DNA of 64,000 nucleotides, taken from positions 124,001 through 188,000 of the forward strand of contig JAHQIW010007345.1 of assembly GCA_019055375.1 (NCBI GenBank), given 5' to 3'. The notes below the pieces were generated by a model. The model ran no database searches. It worked only from the letters and a program-made list of their open reading frames with translations, and was not told the origin of the DNA. Positions within the stretch are counted from its first letter, which is position 1; every line of letters begins with the position of its first letter. Positions 46,501 through 56,405 of this stretch are shown here, piece after piece. The translations under genes were made by a program, and so were the position numbers. This stretch comes from Parelaphostrongylus tenuis (Eukaryota; Nematoda; Chromadorea; Rhabditida; Metastrongylidae).

Positions 46501-49500
46501 CATGAGAGTTCTGTATGCACCGAAAGCATAAGGGGGTTTCAGGAAGTTGTGAAGTATTAAAGTAACATGAAATACCTGTATCTTTACTCAAACCGAGGAA
46601 AAACCTAAGTTCTATAACGAGAATCTCGCGAGCATAGCGATCAGCTGCTGACGCGACCGAGTTAAATCGCTCTGTACTAAAGCTTCGGAACCAATCAACT
46701 GAGCCGTCTCAAGATTTGTAGTATTTGGATAATTCAACAATCCGCTTCGATCCTAGATGTCTGTGGTTCTACTTTTCACATGTTCAGGACAAATGAGTCA
46801 GCCATCTGTGAAGGCAGAGGAGTTTGCAACTGTGGTCGCTGTGAATGTAATCCTCGTCAGGTTTGAAGCAACTCAAAGTATTCTTTTCATGAAATATTTG
46901 CTCATTTGTGACGACTCTCTATCCAGTAGATTTCAGCCGGAGGATCAAGTAATATAGTTTTTCTAACTTCTGGACACCGCATGTGTATTACAGTATGCAC
47001 GTCTATTCAAAGGCCTATTTTGCTGGACAGGGTTTCAGTGTACTTTTGGTGGTCATACTATAGCCTTGAAAACGGCGATTTTTACACTACGTTGGTTTCT
47101 AAAAAGACCTTGATAATTTGTTGTAGCTGCCAAGAGAAATTTACGTTTAACCTTCTGCGCGCGTTTTTTGCACAGCCGTCGTCTGTGCTTGACTTTCCAT
47201 TAGCATTTTAGTAGTCATTCGAATTCTTTCTGATTAGGATGGAACAAATGAAGAACCGATCTCATTCGCTGGAGAGGAATTTTTCACAGGAGCGTTAGCA
47301 ACCATTTGAAAGCTGAGACTTCAGGCTACAGCCCCACTTCGCCGTATTTCAGAAGACCCCTTTATAACACTGTAGCTTCTGAAATAGAACGATGTTTTAT
47401 AGAACCACGTGTTTTTATATCGCTTGTATTTCGCTGCATAGAACTCCTCTTTCAGAGTACTAGTACTCAATCTATTGCACAAGCTTCAAGGAACTCAAAA
47501 ATGTGTTTGCTCTCTAAAAAACTCTTGATCTTTTAATCTCCCCTGGTCTTTTGCTTTGTGTTTTGAACCTAGCTGGACAGAGCTCTTTCTTTGAATTATT
47601 AGTAATAATCTGATAGCGTAATATCTCCTGATTCTAGCTATTCCTTTAATGAATACTTTTGCAATTTTGTGAATAATGCGGTGAATTTTCTCGTTATTGA
47701 CTTTTACTGCTTTCAGAATCCTGAGGAACAAATTTCTGGCGAGTTCTGTGAGTGTGACAATTTCAACTGTCCGCGTCATGATCGGAAAATTTGTGCGGAG
47801 CATGGTGAATGCAATTGCGGGCAGTGTATTTGTGCTCCTGGATGGACTGGTAGGTTCTTATTCCTCGTCGTTTCTTTCTCCTATAATCTCGGCAGTCATA
47901 GAGTGAATACTTTTTCTGAGAGGTAGCTGTGTTGAGGCATTACTAGGCGTTCAGTTGATTTAGATTTCAAGAGAGTGAAAATTGAACCAGCAGACCACTT
48001 CTCTTGTTTTATGATACACTTAATGACTGACCAGTACGCTACCCACCTCCGAAGTGAGTATAAAGAGATAAAGCTCACGGTGTTAGTCAATCCATGAGGA
48101 ATGAGTCATGCATTCGTCTTCAGTTTTTAACTTCGTTTGAGGTGATTGAATGCTTATCTGGCCTTTACAATCACTCGCCATGGCCTCCCGCTGAACAGGT
48201 AGTCAGTGCCGCTTTTCCTCTCAGACTAGTCTGAGACCAGTCTGGAACCAATTTACCGACCCCGGAGGGATGGATGACTTGGTGAGCTATGGACGCGAGA
48301 TTGAACTATCGACCTTGTCTGCGACGAAGAGCACCTCTAACCAGATGAGCTGCATTTATGCGAAGTGATTATCGTGAAAATAGACTCCTCACTCGTTCAT
48401 GTAGCACGGCAGACCTGTCTTTGGTAATTTTGTTCAGGCAACGCAGGTTTCCCCACTCTTATTACTTAACGCACTTTTACTGCTTTCGCTAGTTTTGATG
48501 AATTAATACCCAGGGTCAGGGGTGAGGTATCCCTGTCCTAACGTATGTAGCAGAAACCTGGTCGCTACGTAAGCACGATGAAAGATCATTTGGCGTTAAT
48601 GAACGCGCAGTGGAAAGGTCGATGCTAGAGTATCGCGTATCTCGCGAATGAGAGAAGTTATCCGAAGCTTCGATCTACGTCAACGACCAAAGATCAAAGA
48701 CGCCGTTTGACACGCTAGGATGTCGAAAATAAGGTGAGTTAGACACGTGACGCGCTTCAACGGCGACCGATGGACGAGAGCCGTTACCGACTGGATTCCC
48801 CGGGATCGAGCGCTCCACAGGAAGACCACCGACCCGATGGCCTGATTTCTTAACGAATAGACTAAGTAAAGATATGATGCTCATCGAAGCTCTAGAGCGA
48901 GGAGGACTCACTGGGATACTCTTCCTCGGGATAGGGAAAAATAGAAGTGTTACTGGTGCCCGCTCGAGTCACTCGACGATCAACGTTACCACAGACCCAG
49001 GGTTGTCCCAGTTCTGTTGTAAGAGCGCTGAGAACTTGCTATCATATAAGAAGAAGTTTTTTGAACCTTTATGTTTTAACCCATTACGGACCACCACCAG
49101 TGTAAATTCGGACTCTTTCAAAACTACACTCTGAACACAGTTCGTAACACATCTACGAGTTTGTGTAGTCATGTGTATATAGAAAGGTTGCATGAGGCAA
49201 AAGAGCAAGAAATGCATTGATAAAGGGCATTTTATTTATTGCAAATTGATTCGTCTCGAAAGTAAATAAATTGTATGACCGTCTTCTCCTTGTTCAATTC
49301 CTTAGGACGCTATGTAGCCTCGTTCATAGCTGCAACCGAAGATTTCGTACTAAAGGGACTAGTGGATATTCCTTTTGTATCAGATTGATCTTTCATTTTC
49401 GACTCGTTATCATAGTTTACTGTACGAATCCCAGCACTTGCTGCATTCGATTCGTTCTCTCGAGTTCGTCCTCCACAAAGGTTTTTGAAAGTTCACGTTT

Positions 49501-52359
49501 TATTTCGGCTGCTGCTTTATGATCTCGTCTCCCTCATGAATGTCATAGAATGGTGGTCGCGACATTTCCTCTTCCAACCTCGAAGGTAGCTGAGCAGAGG
49601 TGTTCGTGGGCGTTCAGTTATTTCATTGCAGGAGAGTGATGGGGAGAGGATCGAACCAACGCGTCGCTTATCACCTCGGCATCTGATACTCTCAAACGTT
49701 GACCACTGCCAACGCACCTCCGCCTCTTATCATATTCATTGACCCTTTGCGGACGGTAGCTTGATTGATATCGCAAAGGGCCTGTGATTTTCCCTAATCA
49801 ATAAGGATTTTTTTCTGTTTCCATAATATTTCAAGTTTGTGTACCACTTTGACAAAACTTTCGAATGCCTACTAAAGTTCTAGTAAAGGAGTTTGTCCAG
49901 CAAAAAAAAATCCTCTGAAATGTTAAAGATTAAAATTACTCTGATCGTCTGTAAAGAGTTAAAAGTTTTGAGTTATTTGATTCATCAGTCAATCATTTTA
50001 GCTCGTTTCTAATTCACTAGTTTGGGTCATTGTGATTCACAAATATTGAAGGACGAGCATGCGAATGTCCAATCAGCCAAGACTCTTGCATGTCCGCTAA
50101 TGGAAAAATCTGTAACGGGAAGGGCGAATGCATTTGTGGACGATGTCGTTGCTTCGATGGACCGGACGGCAATCGTTATTCGGGTGCGAAATGCGAGATC
50201 TGTCCTGTAGGTTTACTATCATAGGAGACATGACTTCCCTAAGTTTGTCCAGTATTTCGCTTTTCTTTTGTTCTGCAGACTTGTCCAACGAAATGCATTG
50301 AATACAAGCCATGCGTTATGTGCCAACAATGGGGAACTGGTCCGTACGATGAGGAGCGTTGTGAGGAGTGTCCTTTCAAAGTCATTCCTGTCGAAGAGCT
50401 TCCAGGTACTTGGCAATCTGTGTTGTTCATTTTGAGATGTTTTTCACCGTTATGATCTCATTCAGTTCTTTGGAGTAGATAATTTTAGTATTAAACGACA
50501 CTACCGCATGTCAATTCGTCGACCCGGCGGACGACTGTACTTTCTATTATCTCTACTACTATGACGAAGCAACTGACAATGCCACTGTTTGGGTGCGCGA
50601 GCACAAAGGTATGTCCTGTATCGGCTGCCTTAGGGATAATAAGTATTGTCTATCTCTAGACAAATCTTTAGGAGTTTTTTACTTTCTTGCTTTTTAGCAG
50701 TGTTATAGTATGAATCGGGGATGCCGTGGACGAGTGGTTATGATACTTGTCTCGGCGCGCGTGGAGCCGAGCTCCACCTTCAACCCTCTCCGGCAGTCAA
50801 CAACAACGTCCTATGGAACGCCACAGCCAGGCTATCCTGGAGATAGCAAGGAGATTTCCTCAACCAGTGTTTTACGCCGGTCAAGAAGAAGCAAATTGAA
50901 TGCCAGAAGTATTGGGATCCGCACAGTGAAAAAAACACTGTGATGACGGATCAAATAAAGTGCTAAAGTGCTAAAAGTTACGGCGATCAAAAGGTTTTTT
51001 TGAAAAAAAAATCCCCAGAAAATGGTACCCCATAGCCAGGCAGGCTATCCTCGAGATTTCAAGGAGACTCGTTGAACCAGTATTCTACGGCGTTTAAGAA
51101 GAAGAAAAACGAGTTGAAAGCTAGAAGTACTGGAATGCGCACCGTGAAAAAAAACACAGTGAAGACGAATCAATGAAGTGTCTGAAGAACTACATAAATC
51201 AGCGAAAAAAGAGTGGTAACAGAGCGGTGGCCTCAATGGTGTGCTGGGACCACGCGCCCTCTGTATGGGTGGAACGCGTGGGTTCAAACCCCGTCTGAGG
51301 TCGAAAGTTTTGCATATCATCAGTATTCTTCGACGTCTTAGCGCAATAACAGTTGTTCTATGACGCAAATATTTTTTATTGCTTTACTGGAAAATATTGT
51401 ATGTTTTAGATTGTCCACCGCCAGTTCCGGTGTTGGCAATTGTGCTGGGTGTAATTGCTGGAATCGTAATCCTTGGGATAATTCTTCTTCTTGTCTGGAA
51501 GCTGCTCACAGTTCTTCACGATCGTGCTGAGTATGCTAAATTCAACAACGAACGGCTAATGGCCAAGTGGGACACGGTAGGTCCAAAGTGTTTTTTTTTA
51601 CTCATCTTTTTGAGTAAAATTCTATTATCACAACCAATTTTTCAATTCTTTGGGGACGAGGCCTTTTCTGCTTCTCTTTAGACTTTCACTAACCATTCGA
51701 CATCTTAAATCTCGGAAGTTTTGGTGCTGGGCTTGGTTTTTGAAAAAGCCCTTCTTTATCCGTTATACTAGCGAAAATAAAATTAGGTTTCACACTCTGC
51801 GCGCATCATCATGCATGTTTTCTTTACTTGTTTCAACCTTTCGTTATCGTTTCGTAAGAATTGCTAGGTTTTTCCGTATTAGATTTGTGGAAAACTTTGT
51901 TCTAACCTTCTGTGGACTAAAAATTTTTAATTTCTTCTGCCAAGTAAAGCCACTAGTAACTCCAAGCCTAAGCAGCCTTATTTTAAGGGCATGGGGTGAA
52001 ACTCTATTTTAACTTCACTGCTACTACTCTCTCAGAAAGGCTTTTGAGAGAACCATGTGTAGTAGAAATATAGATATTTAGATAAGTAGTAATTAAGTAT
52101 AACAGAAGCAGTAATGATAAGTTGTTGAACAGCTAGTGAAATTCTGAGCAAAAGCAAAAAAGGGCTTGTTCGCGAAGGCTTGAGAAATGGATCCCGATAA
52201 ACGAACTGTATCTCTTTTGATCGATTTAAGCGTTTCATCTTCCATACTTTCGTGATATGACTCGACAATCCTGTTTAGAATGAGAATCCGATCTACAAGC
52301 AAGCGACTACGACGTTCAGAAATCCTGTCTACGTTGGCAATAAGAATAAAGGCCTATAG
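37538..52359 (+). CDS. pat-3: Integrin beta subunit, ortholog of C. elegans pat-3
   Basis: Plasma-membrane adhesion receptor subunit; it pairs with integrin alpha chains, binds matrix outside and talin-type adaptors inside (family knowledge). Exons: 37538-37616 (or 37610), 38378-38496, 39793-39906, 39992-40082, 40160-40291, 40715-40811, 40874-40961, 41027-41113, 41677-41760, 41980-42057, 42646-42744, 43718-43894, 45683-45875, 45940-46085, 46788-46860, 47717-47849, 50052-50206, 50279-50405, 50489-50608, 51410-51576, 52279-52359. About 812 residues, matching the worm protein. Order: signal peptide ([17 protein letters not shown]), PSI domain ([15 protein letters not shown]), I-like domain with [17 protein letters not shown] near residue 159 and [11 protein letters not shown], Cys-rich EGF repeats, membrane helix ([20 protein letters not shown]), [16 protein letters not shown], and a tail with two talin-type motifs, NPIY and NPVY. 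Phases agree except for one extra base near 43778. Introns are rich in SINEs, foldback elements and hammerheads. Confidence 0.96.
37740..37840 (-). repeat. tRNA-like SINE (family B), minus
   Basis: GAAAGTTGAACCCGCGTTCC (B box in reverse), CCCTTAGCGGGAGCACGTGC and TACGCTACTAACCACT. It abuts the family A SINE at 37852. Confidence 0.6.
37852..38150 (+). mobile_element. tRNA-derived SINE (family A) in pat-3 intron 1
   Basis: CATGTGGCGCAGTGGTTAGA, the B-box region ATAGTTCGATCTCGCGCTC, CCGGGTCGGTAAATTGGTGC, GAGTCATTGTAAAGGCTAGA and the tail AAGCTTTATCC. About 300 bases, nearly full length. Confidence 0.8.
38228..38335 (+). repeat. tRNA-like SINE (family B), plus
   Basis: GTGAGTGGTAGCGCACGCTC (A-box region), GGTGCAACGCGGTTCAACTC (B box) and a decayed GCTTGCCACTCGGTATCC tail. 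Confidence 0.6.
39366..39693 (+). mobile_element. tRNA-derived SINE (family A) with 12-bp target duplication
   Basis: TTATATAGTTAT occurs at 39366-39377 and again at 39682-39693, enclosing a complete family A unit: GTGTGGCGCAGTGGTTAGAG, AATGGTTCGAACTCGTGCTC, TCCGGGGTCGGTAAATTGGT, GAGTCATTGTAAAGGCCAGA and a GAGCTTTATCC tail. The exact target duplication shows fairly recent retroposition into pat-3 intron 2. Confidence 0.9.
41237..41279 (-). ncRNA. Hammerhead ribozyme, left arm of dimer
   Basis: Minus: GCCCGA, CUGACGA, stem II GAUC-GCAA-GAUC (perfect), GAAA, CACGUGUA, UAGCGC. Core and stem II are intact; stem I has two mismatches on its return strand. Confidence 0.7.
41456..41498 (+). ncRNA. 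Hammerhead ribozyme, right arm of dimer, pat-3 sense strand
   Basis: GCCCGA, CUGACGA, stem II GACC-GCAA-GAUC (one C-A mismatch), GAAA, CUCGUGUA with the cut predicted after 41492, then UCGGGC. Stem I is a perfect 6-bp helix and every core residue is present. It is in the pat-3 pre-mRNA, but the neighbouring inverted arm could pair with it and mask it. Confidence 0.75.
42150..42330. mobile_element. Inverted-repeat element carrying a second-lineage hammerhead
   Basis: TTTAGCCTAAACGAGGTTGG followed by TACGC on the left pairs with GCGTACC and AACCTCGTTTAGGCTAAAAA on the right, giving about 28 exact terminal pairs that extend into GGGCCATA/TATGTGGCCC. The left half holds a hammerhead; the right half keeps only part of it. 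About 180 bases, inside the pat-3 intron 42058-42645. Confidence 0.75.
42181..42229 (-). ncRNA. Hammerhead ribozyme, second lineage, intact core
   Basis: Minus: GGGUCA, CUGACGA, stem II GGAGG-CCGAAA-CCUCC (five perfect pairs), GAAA, CACCGGUGUA with the cut between 42187 and 42186, then UGGCCC. Stem I has six pairs, one G-U. The stem II differs completely from the main family while the core is conserved, which supports structural selection. Confidence 0.78.
43103..43352 (+). other. Exon-like open frame inside pat-3 intron, unassigned
   Basis: GTGTAGGTGCAG precedes an open frame of about 83 codons ([19 protein letters not shown] ... [16 protein letters not shown] ... [15 protein letters not shown]) that ends at a consensus donor (CAT|GTAAGT). 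It does not fit the integrin fold here: the exons at 42646-42744 and 43718-43894 join directly. No family recognised. It could be a captured exon, a pseudogene fragment or an alternative exon. Confidence 0.3.
43985..44165. repeat. Two family B tRNA-like SINE fragments, head to head
   Basis: Minus copy at about 43985-44075 (CCAGGAGTCGGACCCGAGCC) and plus copy at about 44075-44165 (GACACGGGTCTGACTTCCGC, GAGGTTGAAAGTTTTGCACG, CAGCATCCTT). Both lie in the pat-3 intron 43895-45682. Confidence 0.5.
44330..45000. mobile_element. FB1 foldback element in pat-3 intron
   Basis: The left arm has ATTGAGCTCATTCGTTGTAG and TTCGAAAGCTGAGACTTCAG. The centre is the CACGTGA palindrome. The right arm has GATTGCGCTATCGAATGATT and AGAGCTCTATCCAGCGAGA, and stops before the terminal block. 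Confidence 0.7.
45194..45515 (-). mobile_element. Hammerhead retroposon, minus unit with short plus-oriented half
   Basis: Minus unit with hammerhead (about 45194-45430), joined to a plus-oriented half lacking the ribozyme (GGGCTCTATAAGTCAGCCCT, ACAGACCACTGACATGCGTG). It is an internally deleted inverted dimer in the pat-3 intron 43895-45682. Confidence 0.65.
45286..45328 (-). ncRNA. Hammerhead ribozyme, fully paired, antisense to pat-3
   Basis: Minus: GCCCGA, CUGAAGA (the N position is A), stem II GAUC-GUGA-GAUC (four perfect pairs), GAAA, CACGUGUA with the cut between 45292 and 45291, then UCGGGC. Stem I is a perfect 6-bp helix and no core position deviates. This is the best-formed hammerhead in the window. 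Confidence 0.85.
47235..47400 (+). mobile_element. FB1 foldback element, solo arm in pat-3 intron
   Basis: AAATGAAGAACCGATCTCAT, GGAGAGGAATTTTTCACAGG, GCTACAGCCCCACTTCGCCG. A weak inverted fragment occurs near 47570-47640 (GACAGAGCTCTTTCTTTGAA). Confidence 0.55.
48060..48350 (-). mobile_element. tRNA-derived SINE (family A), minus, in pat-3 intron
   Basis: Reverse of the family: AGAGATAAAGCTCACGGTGT, GAGGTGATTGAATGCTTATC, GGCCTTTACAATCACTCGCC, CCAATTTACCGACCCCGGAG and the degraded tRNA head (GAGCACCTCTAACCAGATGA). Confidence 0.75.
48510..48965 (+). pseudogene. RTE-type LINE reverse transcriptase, C-terminal remnant
   Basis: A broken frame reads [20 protein letters not shown], then [14 protein letters not shown], then [25 protein letters not shown] split over frameshifts. 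This is the C-terminal region of nematode RTE-like retrotransposons (Y..ETW ... WIPRD..R..GRPPTRW). It is followed by the family 3' tail (AAAAATAGAAGTGTTACTGG, CTCGAGTCACTCGACGATCA). Lies in the pat-3 intron 47850-50051. Confidence 0.7.
50716..50945 (+). mobile_element. tRNA-derived SINE (family C) in last pat-3 introns
   Basis: GATGCCGTGGACGAGTGGTT, CGGCGCGCGTGGAGCCGAGC, CTCTCCGGCAGTCAACAACA, CCACAGCCAGGCTATCCTGG and CCGCACAGTGAAAAAAACAC. A 5'-truncated second copy follows at 51015-51185 (GCCAGGCAGGCTATCCTCGA, GCGCACCGTGAAAAAAAACA). Confidence 0.65.
51218..51335 (+). repeat. tRNA-like SINE (family B), best plus copy
   Basis: GAGCGGTGGCCTCAATGGTG (A-box region), GGGTGGAACGCGTGGGTTCA with AACCCCGTCTGAGGTCGAAA (B box and start of tail), then AGTTTTGCATATCATCAGTA. 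A clean example of the family layout. Confidence 0.65.
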
Positions 52360-53349
52360 TTCTATTTCGATTTCTTATTGTCGCTTTATACTGCCGTTAG
52401 TCGGCGTTGACTGGGATGCTCACCGTTCACATGCCTTTCCTGAATAAGTCGTCCACCCATATGCTCTTATAAAGCTTGCCTATCATCGTACAATTGACTG
52501 TTTTTCGATGGTTTATGCTTCGTTTGTCAGATATTGGATACTTTTTATCTTGTTTTACGTATCTATGGAGTGCTCGTATAGCATAATATATTTAATAACT
52601 TTATAATTTATCACATTTTATGCGATATGGTGCTTTAAATAGAGTGAATAACTTCAAGCAAATGCAATGTCTCTTCTATATCTTTCAGTCCTATGTCAAT
52701 ACTTTTATTTGTGTACAGATAAATCGAGTCTGATTTAGAGTCTTCTTTTCTGATGAATCGAAGAGTGACGGAATTGTTGTAACGCAGCATATTTGTTCCT
52801 TTCTTTGTCCACTTTGCAACGAAATATATCGTTCAATTGATGTCTTCATGTCTCTAGATCCTGCAATCTTCGTAGCCCTGAAACTCTCCGTCTTTACGAT
52901 CGTCCCATTACGTTGCTTTCGACAGTTGGGTTTGTTCCCACCCTGTTCAAGGTAACTCTTTTAGTGAAAAGGAATTCTGTTATTAAGCGCTTTTTAGAGT
53001 GCTAAGGTGTTCTATCTTCCAGATAGTTTACCACCTCATCGTGGGTAGGAGGTGTTACACAGTATCGAACTGTGGACTATATGGGGAGGTTCAACCCAAG
53101 CACAGGGCCTCCCAAGCTGAGAAGGGGTTCAACGTTTTCACAAGCCAGCTAAGAGTAACCGTACCAGGAATAGTCGCCGTCTTGGTAGCTACTAGTCTCA
53201 AGATGGTTGTGTCCCTCTGATCCACAAGAGGCCGGCCAGCGCCTGATTTAATGTGGTGACGATGTGGGGAAGCTCCGGTTAGGTTTAGCTCGAGACTCCA
53301 GGGAAGGAGACAAGTAAGCCAGCTCATTTATCCTGCCTGGGACTCGCAC

Positions 53350-53560
53350 TATCAGTCAAGACGAGCCGTCCAAGTATCTAAGTAAGTGACATACAAATCT
53401 TTGAACCCCGGACGAGGATCGAGCCGGCTTCCCACCGTCCCAGTGGGGGTATGCTCCGAGATTCTAAGCTTTGCTTTACATGTATCACCTGTCGTCCCGT
53501 TGATCGTCGAGTGACTCGAGGGAGTACCAGCAACACTTCTATTTTTCCTTATCGCGTGCA
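53350..53560 (-). pseudogene. RTE-type LINE 3' tail, minus
   Basis: The minus strand reads IRKNRSVAGTPSSHSTINGT, matching the tail that follows the RTE C-terminal remnant near 48940 (AAAATAGAAGTGTT-CTGGTGCC). A plus-oriented segment at 53020-53375 resembles one at 59640-59785 and may be the 5' region of the same family. Confidence 0.5.
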
Positions 53561-54603
53561 AGAGTAATACAGTGGGTTCTCCTCAAATTAGGGATTCGCT
53601 GAGCATCAGAATGCTGAAATCAGCAAAGCTTTGCATAATTCGCAAGATTGTTAGGTCATCTCAATGAGTCATTGAAGTAGTGTATAATTCAGAAAAAGGC
53701 CTGTCTGCTTTCTTTCTTCATCTGAAGAGAAGAACAGGACGTTCCTGGTCAGTCTTTAGAGATCTCTCATAGACCAAACTATGTCTGATGAGCAAGGAAT
53801 TGCATAGGTATCAAAGATTTGACCCATTCAATCCACCACTTACTTGTAGTTATATCCAATGATGTTAAGTGATATGCAAAACCTTTGACCCCAGGCAGGA
53901 GTTGAACTTGCATTTCAGTCTTCCGCAAGGCGCGTGCAACCAATACACCATTAAGGCTACTGCTCTGTCTTTGTTTTATGTGTCACTGAGCATAGCTGGC
54001 AATAAAATTATAGCATCGTGGCACTGCTTCAGGGTGGTAAAGTAAAGATGCAGTATATCACCTTATTTATATCTACTCATCAGATGTCTACTACTTTAGG
54101 AACGCTTGAACGGTGTCCAGTCGTCCTTACCACCTCTTTTTGAAGGGTTACACAACTGGCGTTCTCTCCATCTCTTTGTCTCTCCTTCTCTCTCTCTCTC
54201 TTAAATTATAGCAAGTATTTTACCTGATCATTGGGGTACAACTGCCATCTCCGGAGCGGTAAAACCGGTAAAACCTGTTCCTTAATCTTTACCTCTTTTG
54301 TAAAGTGACGAATTTAGGGTTGTTTGTCGAGATAAGATATATAAACGGGCAATCTTCTAGATGGTAGTTCATTTCATGAAGAATGAGACCTCTCAATCGC
54401 GGTGGTTAGCCCTCATGTGAGACTGATGTGGCCCATGTTACGAATGGTCAGAACCAAGCGTGGATTCCAGTTCATCTTGACTATCTAATCCTTGCTTGAC
54501 TTTGTCTCTTCATTGATTCCTCTCAACATTTTCGCGATGTGCGTGATAGTCACTTTTTGAGCCACGCATGTCAGTGGTCTGTCAATGAGGGCTGACTTAT
54601 AGA

Positions 54604-54646
54604 GCGCGATACACGTGTTTCGATCTTGCGATCTCGTCAGTCGGGC
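54604..54646 (-). ncRNA. Hammerhead ribozyme, intact core
   Basis: Minus: GCCCGA, CUGACGA, stem II GAUC-GCAA-GAUC (perfect), GAAA, CACGUGUA, UCGCGC. Only one stem I pair is lost (C-C). Predicted cut between 54610 and 54609. Confidence 0.78.
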
Positions 54647-55060
54647 GGTTACCCTTCCTCGTCTTTTGCTAATCTCTGTGGGTGCTCCAGTCCCCACACT
54701 AAGAGTCAACGACGACGAACGTTTTACTCTCTATGTCCAGTGAAAATCTCACCGGACACATAGTGTTGTACACTCGATTGCTCTTGGCTAGTATATTCAA
54801 TGTATCATGTCTTTCGATTCGAGTGTTTTCTTTAGACCACAGCTCAAACTTTAATATGCCTGATAATCATTTTTTGAGCCACGCATGTCAGTGGTCTGTC
54901 AAGGAGTATATATAGTAATATACCAGCCAAGAGCAATCGAGTGTACAACACTCTATGTTCGGTGAGATTTTCACTGGACATAGAGTGTAAAACGTTCGTC
55001 GTCGCTATGTGGGGACTGGAGCACCCACACAGGATTGGCAAAAGATGAGAGAGGGTAACT

Positions 55061-55103
55061 GTCCGACTGACGAGATCACAAGATCGAAACACTTGCATCG
55101 GGC
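55061..55103 (+). ncRNA. Hammerhead ribozyme with mutated cleavage triplet
   Basis: GUCCGA, CUGACGA, stem II GAUC-ACAA-GAUC (perfect), GAAA, CACUUGCA, UCGGGC. The cleavage triplet is GCA instead of GUA, breaking the NUH rule, so cleavage should fail although the fold is kept. Confidence 0.7.
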
Positions 55104-55629
55104 TCTATAAGTCAGCTCTCCTGACAGACCACTGACAGGCGTGGCTCAAAAAATGATTATCAGGCATATTGAAATTTGAGCTGTGGTCTTAACTGTGAAA
55201 GATGTGATATCTCCGCGATGAGACCTCTATAGAGGCCACGTTCTTTCTGGACGTTTTGCCCTCGTATGTGCATATTTAGATGCATGAGCCAATTCAGGGT
55301 CCGAAATTTTCTCCTCTTAGTGTCAGATTTTTCTTTTCAGTATCTCATATTTCCGTACGGCGTTTATCACTAGTAGATCTGTGTGTAATGAACACCTGCT
55401 GATAAGAGGTAGTGAGCGATAACACTCGGTTCAATTCCACTCTTCCGTTGAGATCATTCCGTTCAGCTGTTCAACCCTGCTGTTTCCTCGTTCGCCATAA
55501 CCCCTGTCAGTTCCGCATTCTTCAATTTCCAGTTGACACTTTTCAACCGCAGATTTATTGAAAAGTTTCCTTTTCAATTTTTGACGCTAGTGGAGCGCTT
55601 GAAAATTAACTATAACCCCCTTGAAATCA

Positions 55630-55750
55630 ACTCTAGCTCGTAAAAATAAGCCCCTAACCCTTGGACGGGAACCCTAACCCCTTTGTAATCAATCTTGACC
55701 CTAGCCCTAATCCTGTGCCTAACCCCAACCTTAGGCCTAAGTCAAGCCTA
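55630..55750. repeat. Degenerate telomere-like CCTAA-rich repeats
   Basis: Scattered CCCTAACCC, GCCTAACCCC, CCTTAGGCCTAAG and AAGCCTAAGC motifs over about 120 bases, resembling decayed nematode telomere repeat (TTAGGC/GCCTAA). Confidence 0.45.
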
Positions 55751-56149
55751 AGCGTGCTCTAGTATTTTTTATTGAGAGAAATTAGTCTAAAGAATACTTT
55801 GAAAATCGATGGGACCACAACTCTCTTTTAGGGCCCAATTTTTATATTCCAAGTCAATTGGTTTTGTATTTTGCCCCATTTCACGATGGTATTGCTGGAA
55901 CAAAGAAGAGGTCTCGGGAAATCAAAACAGTCTTGTCTACACTCCCTATTTATGTCCACTCTCAAGGGTCTCCTTGTGCGAGAAATGGAATGAGAAGTTG
56001 AACAAAGAAGTCTCGGACGGTCCTCTTATCCCCCAAGTAAACACAATCCACTGGGCAGCTCTGATAGACGACGAAGAGAAGGAATGAAGAAGGGTTTACT
56101 ACCAACCTCTCTGAATCACCCGTTTATCAACTGAAGAGCTGAAAGATCA

Positions 56150-56405
56150 CAGGTTATCTTTTATTGACACTTTATCGATCCGTCTCTTCATTGTGCGACT
56201 CCCAACATTTCTAGCGTTAAGTTTGTTATTCATCTTCTTCTTAAACGTTGTAGAATACGGATTAAGCACGTTGCCTTGCATTCTCAAGTATATCATGGCT
56301 GTGAAGTTCCACAAGGCGTTTATTTTGACCGCCGGAGAGAATTGGGGGTAGAGCTCGGTTCCCACGTGCGCCGTGACAAGCATCACAACAGCTCAGCCAC
56401 GACAC
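56150..56405 (-). mobile_element. tRNA-derived SINE (family C), minus
   Basis: Reverse of the family: CTTCATTGTGCGACTCCCAA, CTTCTTCTTAAACGTTGTAG, CCGCCGGAGAGAATTGGGGG, CTCGGTTCCCACGTGCGCCG. Diverged from the plus copies. Confidence 0.55.

Larger units (their letters stand above)
54545..55195. mobile_element. Inverted pair of hammerhead retroposon units
   Basis: A minus unit (54545-54862) joins a plus unit (about 54905-55195), with a partial repeat of the unit end between them (GAGCCACGCATGTCAGTGGT at 54559 and again near 54879). Unit landmarks: CAGCCAAGAGCAATCGAGTG, ACACTCTATGTTCGGTGAGA, ACATAGAGTGTAAAACGTTC, the ribozyme, ACTGACAGGCGTGGCTCAAA and TTTGAGCTGTGGTCTTAA. The repeated unit end suggests that multimeric intermediates were inserted. 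Confidence 0.75.

Noticed and set aside
52860..52952. Possible exon downstream of pat-3 (RLYDRPITLLSTVGFVPTLF)
   Set aside because: Ends at a donor-like GTAACT, but pat-3 is already complete at 52359 and I recognise no family; too short to call.
55809..56087. 92-codon plus frame ending NTIHWAALIDDEEKE
   Set aside because: A faint resemblance to the RTE C-terminal HWA motif, but the rest does not align and it is surrounded by repeats.
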